Below are positions 27,436 through 35,596 of a stretch of DNA of 64,000 bases, piece after piece. Position 1 is the first letter of the stretch. The number at the start of each line of letters is the position of its first letter. The notes below the pieces were generated by a model. It did not search any database, was not told the origin of the DNA, and saw only the letters and a program-made list of their open reading frames with translations. A program made the translations under genes and the position numbers. The stretch comes from Saccharospirillum mangrovi (lineage in GTDB: Bacteria > Pseudomonadota > Gammaproteobacteria > Pseudomonadales > Natronospirillaceae), in contig NZ_CP031415.1 in NCBI RefSeq assembly GCF_003367315.1, positions 494,001-558,000 of the forward strand, written 5' to 3'.

Positions 27436-27461
27436 TATCGGCATGGTGTGACGTTTTTTGA
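27436..27461 (-). promoter_or_regulatory. FliA (sigma-28) type promoter of the chemoreceptor
   Basis: On the minus strand, TCAAA (27461-27457), 14 nt, GCCGATA (27442-27436). This fits the flagellar consensus TCAAG-N14-GCCGATA with one mismatch and is oriented into the chemoreceptor, about 70 bp upstream of its start codon. Confidence 0.65.
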
Positions 27462-27561
27462 AATGAGTCACAGTTTTTTTATGCACAAAATTCGCTTCCC
27501 GTTGGGCAGCGTGTCGGGGGCAATTCAGGCAAAATAGCGGCACCTTTATAGAGCATTGCCG

Positions 27562-28527
27562 ATGAAATCCTTGTTTCGATTGCTGCCTTTGTTGCGTCAC
27601 GACGCCTTTCAGTCGGGTTCAGATCTGGCGCAGGTGCTGGGTGTTACTCGGCCGACGGTGGCGAGTTGGGCGGCTGAACTGGCTGAGCTGGGTGTCGATA
27701 TTCATGTGGTGAAAGGGCGCGGTTACCGATTGGCCGAACCCATCAGTCTGCTCAATCGTGACGTTATTCTGGCGAACCTGGATGCGTCGCTGCGCTCGGT
27801 GTTGCAGGTGCTGGATATTCAGACCGATCTGGATTCGACCAACCGTTGGGTGATGGAGCAGCAGCCGGCGCCTGGGCGCTGGTCGATTTGCGCTGCCGAA
27901 TATCAGTATCAGGGGCGCGGCCGGCGCGGCCGGGTGTGGCGCAGTCCGCCGGCGTCGAATCTGATGGTGTCGATTGCGCTGCGTGAAGATCTGCCCAACC
28001 AGGCGCTGTATGCCAGCAGCTTGTTGGCTGGTGTGGCAACGGCGCGAGCGTTGCGTAGCGAGCTGGCGGTGCCGGTCAGTCTGAAATGGCCGAATGACTT
28101 ATATATAGAAGACGCTAAGTTGGGCGGCATTTTGTGTGAGTTGCAGGGCAACCCGCAGGATCGCCCGTTATTGGCGATCGGTATCGGTTTGAACGTGTCG
28201 CGCAAACCCGAAGGCCTGGATCAACCGGCGGTTGCTCTGGCTGAAAAGGTGCGTGGCCCGCTTGATCGCAATCGATTGCTGGTGGCGGTGGTGAATCAGT
28301 TGCACGCCGTTTTGACGCAGGCGCAACAAGACGGTGGCTTAGTGGAATTGCTGGCCGAGTGGGGCGAATACGATTGTCTGCGAGGTCGCACCGTCCGCTT
28401 GCTGCTCGCTGAGCGCAGCGAAACCGTGATCGCGCGCGGCGTCGATGGTGCCGGCCAGTTGGTGGTTGAGGCCGAGAACGGTCGGCGGTTCAGTGTTAAC
28501 GGTGGCGAGGTCTCGGTGCGATGGTGA
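27562..28527 (+). CDS. birA: Biotin-protein ligase / biotin operon repressor
   Basis: The 321-residue bifunctional protein has an N-terminal winged helix (about 1-60: GSDLAQVLGVTRPTVASWAA), the catalytic domain with the biotinyl-AMP loop YQGRGRRGRVWRSP, SLKWPNDLYIEDAKLGGILC and IGIGLNVS, and a C-terminal SH3-like domain ending NGGEVSVRW. It loads biotin on acetyl-CoA carboxylase and, with the HTH, can repress biotin genes. ATG 27562 is used; a TTG at 27556 is possible. It overlaps coaX by 7 bp. Confidence 0.93.
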   Translation: MKSLFRLLPLLRHDAFQSGSDLAQVLGVTRPTVASWAAELAELGVDIHVVKGRGYRLAEPISLLNRDVILANLDASLRSVLQVLDIQTDLDSTNRWVMEQQPAPGRWSICAAEYQYQGRGRRGRVWRSPPASNLMVSIALREDLPNQALYASSLLAGVATARALRSELAVPVSLKWPNDLYIEDAKLGGILCELQGNPQDRPLLAIGIGLNVSRKPEGLDQPAVALAEKVRGPLDRNRLLVAVVNQLHAVLTQAQQDGGLVELLAEWGEYDCLRGRTVRLLLAERSETVIARGVDGAGQLVVEAENGRRFSVNGGEVSVRW

Positions 28528-29237
28528 GTCGGCCTTTATTGCTCGATTGCGGCAATTCGTCGTGCAAATACCGTTTTGGTGAGCGCAGCGGCCGGTTGGC
28601 CGATGTTAATGAGGTTTTGGAATGCGTACGTCGTTTTGCGCCCAGTGAGGTGGTGGTATCGAGCGTGTCGCGTCTCGGAGCTGACATACAGGATCGGTTG
28701 CAAGGCAGTGGCGTACCGGTATTGAACCTCGCCGTGGTCGATGGGTTGTTGGGTTTGCGCCTGGTGTATGCCGAACCACAACGGCTGGGTGTGGATCGAT
28801 GGCTGACCATGCTGGCGTTGCTTGAACGGGGCCGGCCGGTGGTCATCATTGATGCCGGAACCGCTTTGACGATCGACGTGCTCAGTGCCGATCGGAACCA
28901 CTTGGGTGGCTACATTCTGCCCGGCCTGGCGCTGATGCGTCGAGCACTGGTTGATGATACATTCGCGCTGCCGCCGGTTTCGCAGCCGGGTCAATTGGTA
29001 CCGGGCACCAGCACCGCTGAGTGCATTGCTAACGGATCGGTGCTGGCGTTGATCGGTGCCGTCGAGTCGGCTTTGGCGCAGAGTCCGGTTGCGGCTGCCG
29101 ACGTCATTTGGACCGGGGGCGATGCGGCCGCCTTGCGCAACTTGTCGGCCTGGCCGGGCGAACACCATCCGCAGTTAATATTCGAGGGCATGATGACAGC
29201 GATCGCCGATCCCGCCTATCGGGCGTCATTGGTATGA
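28521..29237 (+). CDS. coaX: Type III pantothenate kinase
   Basis: The 238-residue ASKHA-fold kinase catalyses the first step of coenzyme A synthesis. Signatures are LLLDCGNSSCKYRFGE (phosphate loop), LGVDRWLTMLALLERGRPVV, DAGTALTIDVL and GGYILPGLALMRRAL. The birA-coaX overlap is common in Pseudomonas-like genomes. Its stop overlaps the next start by 4 bp (ATGA). Confidence 0.93.
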   Translation: MVSRPLLLDCGNSSCKYRFGERSGRLADVNEVLECVRRFAPSEVVVSSVSRLGADIQDRLQGSGVPVLNLAVVDGLLGLRLVYAEPQRLGVDRWLTMLALLERGRPVVIIDAGTALTIDVLSADRNHLGGYILPGLALMRRALVDDTFALPPVSQPGQLVPGTSTAECIANGSVLALIGAVESALAQSPVAAADVIWTGGDAAALRNLSAWPGEHHPQLIFEGMMTAIADPAYRASLV

Positions 29238-29887
29238 AGGGAATCATTTTGACATTGCTGGCGCTGAATCTGGCGTTTGGTGGTTGGTTGTATTGGCGCA
29301 GCCAGCAACCGGATGCGGACGCCACTCAAGTGGTGTTGGCTGAATTGAATAATCTCGGTTTGGATGAAGCGACACGGGTTCAGCTGGCGCAATCGGGTCG
29401 TCAGCGTGACAACCCCAATCAGGCCGCCGCGCAGTGCATTTTGATTCGTGGCATTGGTTCGGCCGATGACGCCAGCGTGATACAGGCGCGGCTGACCGCC
29501 CTGGAAGTGCCGTCGACGGTCAGTGTTCGCTCGGAAGTGGTGCGTACCGATCACTGGGTGGTGCTGGGTCCGTTTGAATCCACGGCGCGGGCGCGCGAGC
29601 GGTTGGCGCAATTGCAGGCCGATGGCGTCGAAAGCTTCTTGATCAATCAGGGGCGCTTGGAAGGCGGCATTTCGTTGGGGCTGTTTTCATCGAACAGCAA
29701 TGCTGAGAATCGCCGTGCGGCATTGGCCGAGGCGGGCATCGATGCGCGCATCGAAGATTTCCCTCGCACCCGCGAGGTGCGCGATCTGAACATCGCCGCC
29801 GAGGCGGCGCGTTTGTTGTCCGACGGTGCGCTGGAATCCATTCTGGATCGCTTTGAAGGCGTCGATTTTCAGCGCTACGGATGCTGA
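29234..29887 (+). CDS. Single-pass SPOR-like cell-envelope protein
   Basis: The 217-residue protein has an N-terminal membrane anchor (GIILTLLALNLAFGGWLYW, residues 3-21). A SPOR-like pattern covers roughly residues 95-160 (TDHWVVLGPFESTARARERL then INQGRLEGGISLGLFSS). SPOR domains bind denuded peptidoglycan at division sites. It is the third gene in the birA-coaX overlap chain. Function beyond peptidoglycan association is not inferable. Confidence 0.75.
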   Translation: MKGIILTLLALNLAFGGWLYWRSQQPDADATQVVLAELNNLGLDEATRVQLAQSGRQRDNPNQAAAQCILIRGIGSADDASVIQARLTALEVPSTVSVRSEVVRTDHWVVLGPFESTARARERLAQLQADGVESFLINQGRLEGGISLGLFSSNSNAENRRAALAEAGIDARIEDFPRTREVRDLNIAAEAARLLSDGALESILDRFEGVDFQRYGC

Positions 29888-30028
29888 ATCAAACCGGGTT
29901 GTCGGTTTTCTTGCAATCACTAAACAGAATCAATAAGATGCGCGCTCTCTTGCGAGGCAAGAGGTTCTGCCAGGGTTGTTCCGGCGCCTAAGTACTTGTT
30001 CTGATTGGAAAAAGCTTTCCCCTCGGAG

Positions 30029-30057
30029 TTGACAGTTTTTAGGGCTTGGTGCAAACT
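30029..30057 (+). promoter_or_regulatory. Promoter of the tRNA-Tyr-Gly-Thr-tuf transcript
   Basis: Perfect TTGACA (30029-30034), 17 bp, CAAACT (30052-30057), followed by the GC-rich discriminator CTGCGCCCGC. The layout is that of a growth-rate/stringently controlled promoter, with start about 5 bp before the tRNA. Confidence 0.7.
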
Positions 30058-30069
30058 CTGCGCCCGCTT

Positions 30070-30154
30070 GGAGGGGTTCCCGAGTGGTCAAAGGGAGCAG
30101 ACTGTAAATCTGCCGCTTTATGCTTCGATGGTTCGAATCCGTCCCCCTCCACCA
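30070..30154 (+). tRNA. tRNA-Tyr (GTA)
   Basis: GGAGGGG acceptor pairs with CCCCTCC before ACCA. The anticodon GTA is at 30104-30106. The long variable arm (class II) and GGTTCGAATCC T-arm are present; CCA is encoded. Confidence 0.96.
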
Positions 30155-30175
30155 TTTCCTCTTCTGAGGAACTTG

Positions 30176-30249
30176 GCGGGTATAGTTCAATGGTAGAACC
30201 TTAGCCTTCCAAGCTAATGATGCGGGTTCGATTCCCGCTACCCGCTCCA
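30176..30249 (+). tRNA. tRNA-Gly (TCC)
   Basis: GCGGGTA pairs with TACCCGC, then TCCA. Anticodon stem TTAGC/GCTAA encloses CTTCCAA, anticodon TCC at 30208-30210. T-arm GGGTTCGATTCCC. CCA is encoded. Confidence 0.96.
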
Positions 30250-30278
30250 GTTAGTTTTGGTAAGACAACGTTTGTAAT

Positions 30279-30353
30279 GCTCGCGTAGCTCAGTGGTAGA
30301 GCACTCCATTGGTAATGGAGAGGTCATGAGTTCAAATCTCATCGTGAGCACCA
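30279..30353 (+). tRNA. tRNA-Thr (GGT)
   Basis: GCTCGCG pairs with CGTGAGC (one G-T), then ACCA. Anticodon stem CTCCA/TGGAG encloses TTGGTAA, anticodon GGT at 30311-30313. It lies 72 bp before tuf and is expected to be cleaved from the tuf message. Confidence 0.96.
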
Positions 30354-30425
30354 TTTTGGTTGCAAAAGGCAGGCGCGCTCGCGGCTGCCTTTTGCGCATG
30401 AGAATCCTGGTGAGAGGCTTACACC

Positions 30426-31619
<1,194 letters not shown>

Positions 31620-31624
31620 TCTGA

Positions 31625-31642
31625 GGGGCGGCTAGCCGCCCC
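31625..31642. terminator. Palindromic stem 3' of tuf (copy 1)
   Basis: GGGGCGGCTAGCCGCCCC is a perfect palindrome 5 nt past the stop. No T-run follows, so it may work as a processing/stability stem or a Rho-dependent pause. Confidence 0.6.
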
Positions 31643-31647
31643 TGCCG

Positions 31648-31709
31648 GACGCTTGACGGGAAACGCCAAACGCTAATTTGCGTCAAGCGTCTCCCGTTAA
31701 GCGTCTCCC
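31648..31709. repeat. GCGTCTCCC element, locus C
   Basis: GACGCTTGACG (31648-31658) pairs with CGTCAAGCGTC (31681-31691) over a 22-nt loop; GCGTCTCCC occurs at 31687-31695 and 31701-31709. It sits between the tuf palindrome and the tRNA-Trp/secE promoter. Confidence 0.8.
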
Positions 31710-31721
31710 TCACGCAAGTTC

Positions 31722-31750
31722 TTGAATCCGGATGGCGATTAACATAGAAT
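31722..31750 (+). promoter_or_regulatory. Promoter of tRNA-Trp-secE-nusG
   Basis: TTGAAT (31722-31727), 17 bp, TAGAAT (31745-31750), then a GC discriminator CCGCCGCCC. It starts just before tRNA-Trp. Confidence 0.7.
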
Positions 31751-31770
31751 CCGCCGCCCGGTTGATTTAC

Positions 31771-31846
31771 AGGCCAGTAGTTCAATTGGTAGAGCACCGG
31801 TCTCCAAAACCGGGGGTTGGGGGTTCGAGTCCCTCCTGGCCTGCCA
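31771..31846 (+). tRNA. tRNA-Trp (CCA)
   Basis: AGGCCAG pairs with CTGGCCT, then GCCA. Anticodon stem CCGGT/ACCGG encloses CTCCAAA with anticodon CCA at 31804-31806. It is 56 bp ahead of secE, the order usual in gammaproteobacteria. Confidence 0.96.
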
Positions 31847-31902
31847 TTTATGTGTTTTTGGTATCCGCTTTGGATACGCCCGAATTTAAGGTTGCTTGTC
31901 GC

Positions 31903-32271
31903 ATGAACGCTCAAGTCGAGTCGCAGAATACCGCTCTGGATGTCCTGAAATGGATTCTGGTTGCCGCTCTGGTTGTGGCCATTATTGGCGGCAATTTCTA
32001 TTACGGCGACGAGTCGCTTTTGCTGCGGGTGTTGGGGGTTGTTGCTGGCGCGCTGGTTGCTGTCGGTATCGCCTTGACCACCGCTCGCGGTCGTACCGTT
32101 AACCGTCTGCGCAAAGAAGCCTGGACGGAAGTGCGCAAGGTGGTCTGGCCGACACGTCAGGAAACCGTTCAAACCACGCTGGTTGTTATCGGTGTGGTAT
32201 TGCTGGTGGCGTTGATTCTCTGGGGTGTTGATTCCCTGTTGGGTTGGGCGGTATCAGCGGTCATCGGTTAA
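31903..32271 (+). CDS. secE: Preprotein translocase subunit SecE
   Basis: The 122-residue membrane protein has two N-terminal hydrophobic segments ([16 protein letters not shown] and [19 protein letters not shown]), the amphipathic [18 protein letters not shown] helix that is the SecE signature, and the essential C-terminal span. Three spans match the E. coli type. It clamps SecY in the inner membrane. The start at 31903 is chosen because upstream sequence in this frame is tRNA-Trp. Confidence 0.93.
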   Translation: MNAQVESQNTALDVLKWILVAALVVAIIGGNFYYGDESLLLRVLGVVAGALVAVGIALTTARGRTVNRLRKEAWTEVRKVVWPTRQETVQTTLVVIGVVLLVALILWGVDSLLGWAVSAVIG

Positions 32272-32281
32272 GGAGATCGAA

Positions 32282-32815
32282 GTGAGCAAGCGTTGGTACG
32301 TGGTGCACGCCTATTCCGGTTTCGAAAAGCGCGTTGCCAGCTCTTTGCAGGAGCAGGTCGAATTGCATGGCATGCAGGATCGCTTTGGCGAGATCCTGGT
32401 GCCGACTGAGTCTGTCGTCGAAATGCGCGACGGCAAAAAGCGCAAAAGTGAGCGCAAATTCTATCCCGGCTATGTCTTGGTTGAGATGGAAATGGACGAT
32501 GAAACCTGGCACCTGGTGAAAGAAACACCTCGGGTTATGGGTTTTATCGGCGGCACGCCGGAGAAGCCGGCGCCGCTGACGCAGCGTGAGGCCGATGGCA
32601 TTCTGCAGCGCGTTCAGGAAGGGGTTGAAAAGCCAACCCAAAAGACCATTTACGAGCCGGGCGAAGTGGTTCGGGTCATCGACGGTCCGTTCGCCGATTT
32701 CAACGGCACAGTCGAGAAAGTGAATTACGAAAAGAATCGGCTTCAGGTGTCGGTATCGATCTTCGGTCGTGCCACGCCGGTCGAGCTGGAATTTACCCAG
32801 GTCGACAAGAGCTGA
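32282..32815 (+). CDS. nusG: Transcription antitermination factor NusG
   Basis: The 177-residue protein has an NGN domain ([39 protein letters not shown]) and a C-terminal KOW domain ([20 protein letters not shown]). It binds RNA polymerase and links to Rho or S10. The start codon is GTG with AAGGAG 6 nt upstream. It follows secE by 10 bp. Confidence 0.95.
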   Translation: MSKRWYVVHAYSGFEKRVASSLQEQVELHGMQDRFGEILVPTESVVEMRDGKKRKSERKFYPGYVLVEMEMDDETWHLVKETPRVMGFIGGTPEKPAPLTQREADGILQRVQEGVEKPTQKTIYEPGEVVRVIDGPFADFNGTVEKVNYEKNRLQVSVSIFGRATPVELEFTQVDKS

Positions 32816-32835
32816 TTTCACGCCAGATGACGTGG

Positions 32836-32865
32836 CCTCGGAGTCGAACCGGCTCCGGGGTTTTG
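32836..32865 (+). terminator. Stem-loop after nusG
   Basis: CCTCGGAG (32836-32843) pairs with CTCCGGGG (32853-32860, one G-T), followed by TTTTGTTG. It may terminate or attenuate the secE-nusG message before rplK. Confidence 0.6.
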
Positions 32866-32923
32866 TTGTCTGAGCAAACCACCGGGGAGCCTGACGGCGT
32901 TTGCACCCACTAGAGAGGTTATT

Positions 32924-33358
32924 ATGGCCAAGAAAGTCCAAGCTTATATCAAGCTGCAAGTGAAGGCGGGTCAAGCCAACCCAAGTCCGCCCGTCGGTCC
33001 GGCCCTGGGTCAGCACGGCGTCAACATCATGGAATTCTGTAAGGCGTTCAACGCTGAGACTCAGAGCCTCGAGCCGGGTCTGCCGATTCCTGTTGTCATC
33101 ACCGTTTACGGTGACCGCAGCTTCACCTTCATCACCAAGACTCCTCCGGCGTCGATTCTGCTGAAAAAAGCAGCTGGCATTAAGAGTGGTTCTGGTCGCC
33201 CGAACACTGAAAAAGTGGGCAAGGTGACTCGTGCTCAGCTCGAAGAAATTGCCAAGACCAAAGATCCGGACCTGACCGCAGGCAGCCTGGATGCAGCGGT
33301 ACGCACCATCGCGGGCAGCGCTCGCAGCATGGGTCTGAATGTTGAGGGGGTTGAGTAA
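32924..33358 (+). CDS. rplK: 50S ribosomal protein L11
   Basis: At 144 residues it has the proline-rich N-terminal hinge [18 protein letters not shown] and the C-terminal RNA-binding half with [17 protein letters not shown]11 forms the GTPase-centre stalk base and is needed for RelA activation. The 108 bp before it contain a stem-loop and no clear promoter. Its stop shares one base with the rplA start. Confidence 0.97.
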   Translation: MAKKVQAYIKLQVKAGQANPSPPVGPALGQHGVNIMEFCKAFNAETQSLEPGLPIPVVITVYGDRSFTFITKTPPASILLKKAAGIKSGSGRPNTEKVGKVTRAQLEEIAKTKDPDLTAGSLDAAVRTIAGSARSMGLNVEGVE

Positions 33359-34053
33359 TGGCTAAGTTGAGCAAGCGTATCAAGCTGCAGCGTGAAAAGG
33401 TCGACGCGACCCGCGCTTATAGCATCGAAGAAGCCGTTGCACTGTTGAAAGAACTGTCCACGGTTAAGTTTGCCGAATCTGTCGATATCGCCGTCAATCT
33501 GGGTATTGATGCGCGTAAATCCGATCAGAACGTACGTGGCTCTACCGTACTGCCGAACGGCACCGGTAAAGAAGTTCGCGTCGCGGTCTTCACTCAGGGC
33601 GCCAACGTCGACGCGGCTAAAGCTGCCGGTGCAGACGCGGTCGGTATGGAAGATCTGGCTGAACAGATCAAAGGTGGCGATCTGAACTTCGGCGTTGTTA
33701 TCGCCTCTCCGGATGCGATGCGCGTTGTGGGTCAGTTGGGTCAGGTACTGGGTCCGCGTGGCCTGATGCCAAACCCGAAAGTCGGCACTGTGACTCCGGA
33801 CGTTGCGACTGCGGTCAAAAACGCCAAATCCGGTCAGGCACGTTTCCGTACTGACAAGAACGGCATTATTCACGCCTCAATCGGCAAAGTGGCTTTCGAG
33901 CCGCAAGCCATCAAAGAGAATGCTGAAGCTCTGATCGCTGATCTGAAAAAGCTGAAGCCTTCGACTGCGAAAGGCGTGTACCTGAAGAAAGTTGCGCTGT
34001 CCACGACCATGGGTCCGGGCATCGTGATCGATCAGGGCTCTTTGAGCATCTAA
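33358..34053 (+). CDS. rplA: 50S ribosomal protein L1
   Basis: At 231 residues it shows the L1 signature [20 protein letters not shown] and the C-terminal [20 protein letters not shown]1 forms the mobile stalk at the E-site; in E. coli it represses translation of its own L11-L1 message. A 13-bp hairpin follows its stop. Confidence 0.97.
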   Translation: MAKLSKRIKLQREKVDATRAYSIEEAVALLKELSTVKFAESVDIAVNLGIDARKSDQNVRGSTVLPNGTGKEVRVAVFTQGANVDAAKAAGADAVGMEDLAEQIKGGDLNFGVVIASPDAMRVVGQLGQVLGPRGLMPNPKVGTVTPDVATAVKNAKSGQARFRTDKNGIIHASIGKVAFEPQAIKENAEALIADLKKLKPSTAKGVYLKKVALSTTMGPGIVIDQGSLSI

Positions 34054-34060
34054 ATAAAGT

Positions 34061-34090
34061 CGGATCGGTTGGCGAATGCCGGCTGATCCG
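34061..34090 (+). other. Long stem-loop 3' of rplA
   Basis: CGGATCGGTTGGC pairs across a GAAT loop with GCCGGCTGATCCG: 13 bp including three wobble pairs, 7 nt after the stop. A second stem follows at 34108-34135 (TTCCTGC/GCAGGAA). Neither has a T-run. Confidence 0.6.
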
Positions 34091-34140
34091 AGGCAAGAAC
34101 TTTGGGGTTCCTGCGCTGCTTTTGCGGGGCAGGAATTGTC

Positions 34141-34343
34141 AAAGACCGTAGGTGGATGTCCGGTCGAGACTTTATGAGTCGTTGAAGCCTGACTTCCTTA
34201 ATTTCCTACGCAGACGGTGGACCCCGATTCGGTTTTATTGGGCTGGATCCTACCACCGTTGATTCCTCCGGGAATCGCAAACCAAGGTCCTCGGACCTTC
34301 GATGGTAACGGGCTCATAAGAGCTCATATCCAGGAGAAAGAAA
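34141..34343 (+). ncRNA. Candidate L10 leader (autoregulatory rplJ 5' UTR)
   Basis: The 203 bp before rplJ contain CCGTAGGTGG (about 34146) complementary in part to CCTACGCAGACGGTGG further down; the ACGCAGACGGTGG block recalls the conserved L10-leader core where L10-(L12)4 binds in other gammaproteobacteria. A stem AAGGTCC/GGACCTT (34284-34299) follows. The call is from pattern memory. Confidence 0.5.
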
Positions 34344-34871
34344 GTGGCACTGAATCTCGCAGACAAGAAAGCCATTGTCACCGAGGTAAATGCAGTGGCC
34401 GCCAAAGCGCTGTCTCTGGTGATCGCGGATGCCCGCGGCGTCACCGTGACAGACATGGACAACCTGCGCAAGCAGGCCCGTGAGCAGAAAATTTTCGTGC
34501 GTGTGGTTAAGAACTCTCTTGCCAAGCGCGCGTTTGAAGGCACCGATTACAGCGCGGCTAACCCCGTTCTGACCGGCCCTTCTCTGCTGGCCTTCTCAAT
34601 GGAAGACCCGGGTGCTGCAGCTCGACTGTTCAAAGACTTCGCTAAAGAAGTTGAGGCTTTCGAAGTAAAAGCGCTGTCCATTGGTGGTGAACTGATGGGT
34701 GCGGATCAAATCGATCGTCTGGCAAAACTGCCGACGCGCGAAGAAGCGCTGGGCTTGCTGGCCAACGTTACGTTGGCACCGGTTACCAAACTGGTTCGCA
34801 CGCTCAACGAAGTTCCGTCCTCAATTACCCGTGTTGTGGCGGCTGTTGCCGACAAGAAGAAAGCCGCCTAA
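34344..34871 (+). CDS. rplJ: 50S ribosomal protein L10
   Basis: The 175-residue stalk-base protein has an N-terminal rRNA-binding domain (ALNLADKKAIVTEVNAVAAK, NLRKQAREQKIFVRVVKNSL) and a C-terminal helix that carries L7/L12 dimers. The start is GTG, supported by CAGGAGA 8 nt upstream and by MALNL alignment. The structured leader before it fits L10 feedback control of the rplJL-rpoBC message. Confidence 0.97.
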   Translation: MALNLADKKAIVTEVNAVAAKALSLVIADARGVTVTDMDNLRKQAREQKIFVRVVKNSLAKRAFEGTDYSAANPVLTGPSLLAFSMEDPGAAARLFKDFAKEVEAFEVKALSIGGELMGADQIDRLAKLPTREEALGLLANVTLAPVTKLVRTLNEVPSSITRVVAAVADKKKAA

Positions 34872-34924
34872 GTCAGGCAGCTTGAACTCTTTATACTGTT
34901 TTTAGATTTTTGGAGATTAGGATC

Positions 34925-35302
34925 ATGGCTCTGTCCAATGAAGATATCTTGAATGCCATCTCAGAAATGTCTGTGATGGACGTAGTTGCTCTGGTTGAAG
35001 CAATGGAAGAGAAGTTTGGCGTTTCCGCTCAAGCTGCTGTTGCCGTTGCTGCTGGCCCGGCTGCTGCCGGCGCTGACGCTGGTGCCGAACAGACTGAATT
35101 TGACGTTATCCTGGCTTCTGCCGGCGAGAAGAAAGTCAACGTCATCAAAGTGGTTCGTGAACTCACCGGTCTGGGCCTGAAAGAAGCTAAAGGTCTGGTT
35201 GACGGCGCTCCGGCTCCGATCAAAGAAGGCGCGAGCAAAGACGAAGCGGCCGACATCAAAGCCAAGCTGGAAGAAGCTGGCGCGACTGTCGAAGTCAAGT
35301 AA
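34925..35302 (+). CDS. rplL: 50S ribosomal protein L7/L12
   Basis: The 125-residue protein has an N-terminal dimerisation domain ([20 protein letters not shown]), an alanine-rich hinge at about residues 38-56 ([17 protein letters not shown]) and a factor-binding C-terminal domain ([20 protein letters not shown]). It recruits EF-Tu and EF-G. It is 53 bp after rplJ. The following 294-bp gap is highly structured. Confidence 0.97.
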   Translation: MALSNEDILNAISEMSVMDVVALVEAMEEKFGVSAQAAVAVAAGPAAAGADAGAEQTEFDVILASAGEKKVNVIKVVRELTGLGLKEAKGLVDGAPAPIKEGASKDEAADIKAKLEEAGATVEVK

Positions 35303-35343
35303 GCTTGACGTACCGCATTGGCAGTTGAGACTCTCAGCTGTTC

Positions 35344-35374
35344 GGGCTGGCGGCCATAGGCCGCCGGCCTTTTC
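35344..35374 (+). terminator. Attenuator-type hairpin between rplL and rpoB
   Basis: GGCTGGCGGCC (35345-35355) pairs across ATA with GGCCGCCGGCC (35359-35369), followed by TTTTC. The T-run is short, fitting partial termination, as known for the rplL-rpoB gap in E. coli. Confidence 0.65.
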
Positions 35375-35416
35375 GCGTCTCAGGAACGAAAACGCCTGGA
35401 ACGTGTCTTTTTCGTA

Positions 35417-35552
35417 AACGGTCTGACGCGTTCAGACCGTTAGGAAAACCGGATCCCCGTTAACCCGGGGAGCGCAGGAAGCGACGACATTCGGGGTGAC
35501 TGTTGCCGTCTGGCAGTCACCGCTGTACCGACAAGCACCCGCTGCGCGGGTG
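35417..35552 (+). other. Series of four further hairpins before rpoB
   Basis: Stems are AACGGTCTGA/TCAGACCGTT (35417-35441, 10 bp), CCCCG/CGGGG (35455-35470), GGTGACTG/CAGTCACC (35495-35521) and CACCCGC/GCGGGTG (35536-35552). The first and third are long enough to be RNase III-type processing sites (inference). No coding frame or promoter is seen here. Confidence 0.6.
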
Positions 35553-35596
35553 TGACCGCTCAGACCCACCGTTGGTGAACAAGCTGGGGATTGCTG

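Noticed and set aside
31625-31642. 18-bp palindrome as a regulator-binding operator
   Set aside because: It lies 5 nt after the tuf stop in both copies and is GC-rich, fitting an mRNA 3' stem better than an operator.
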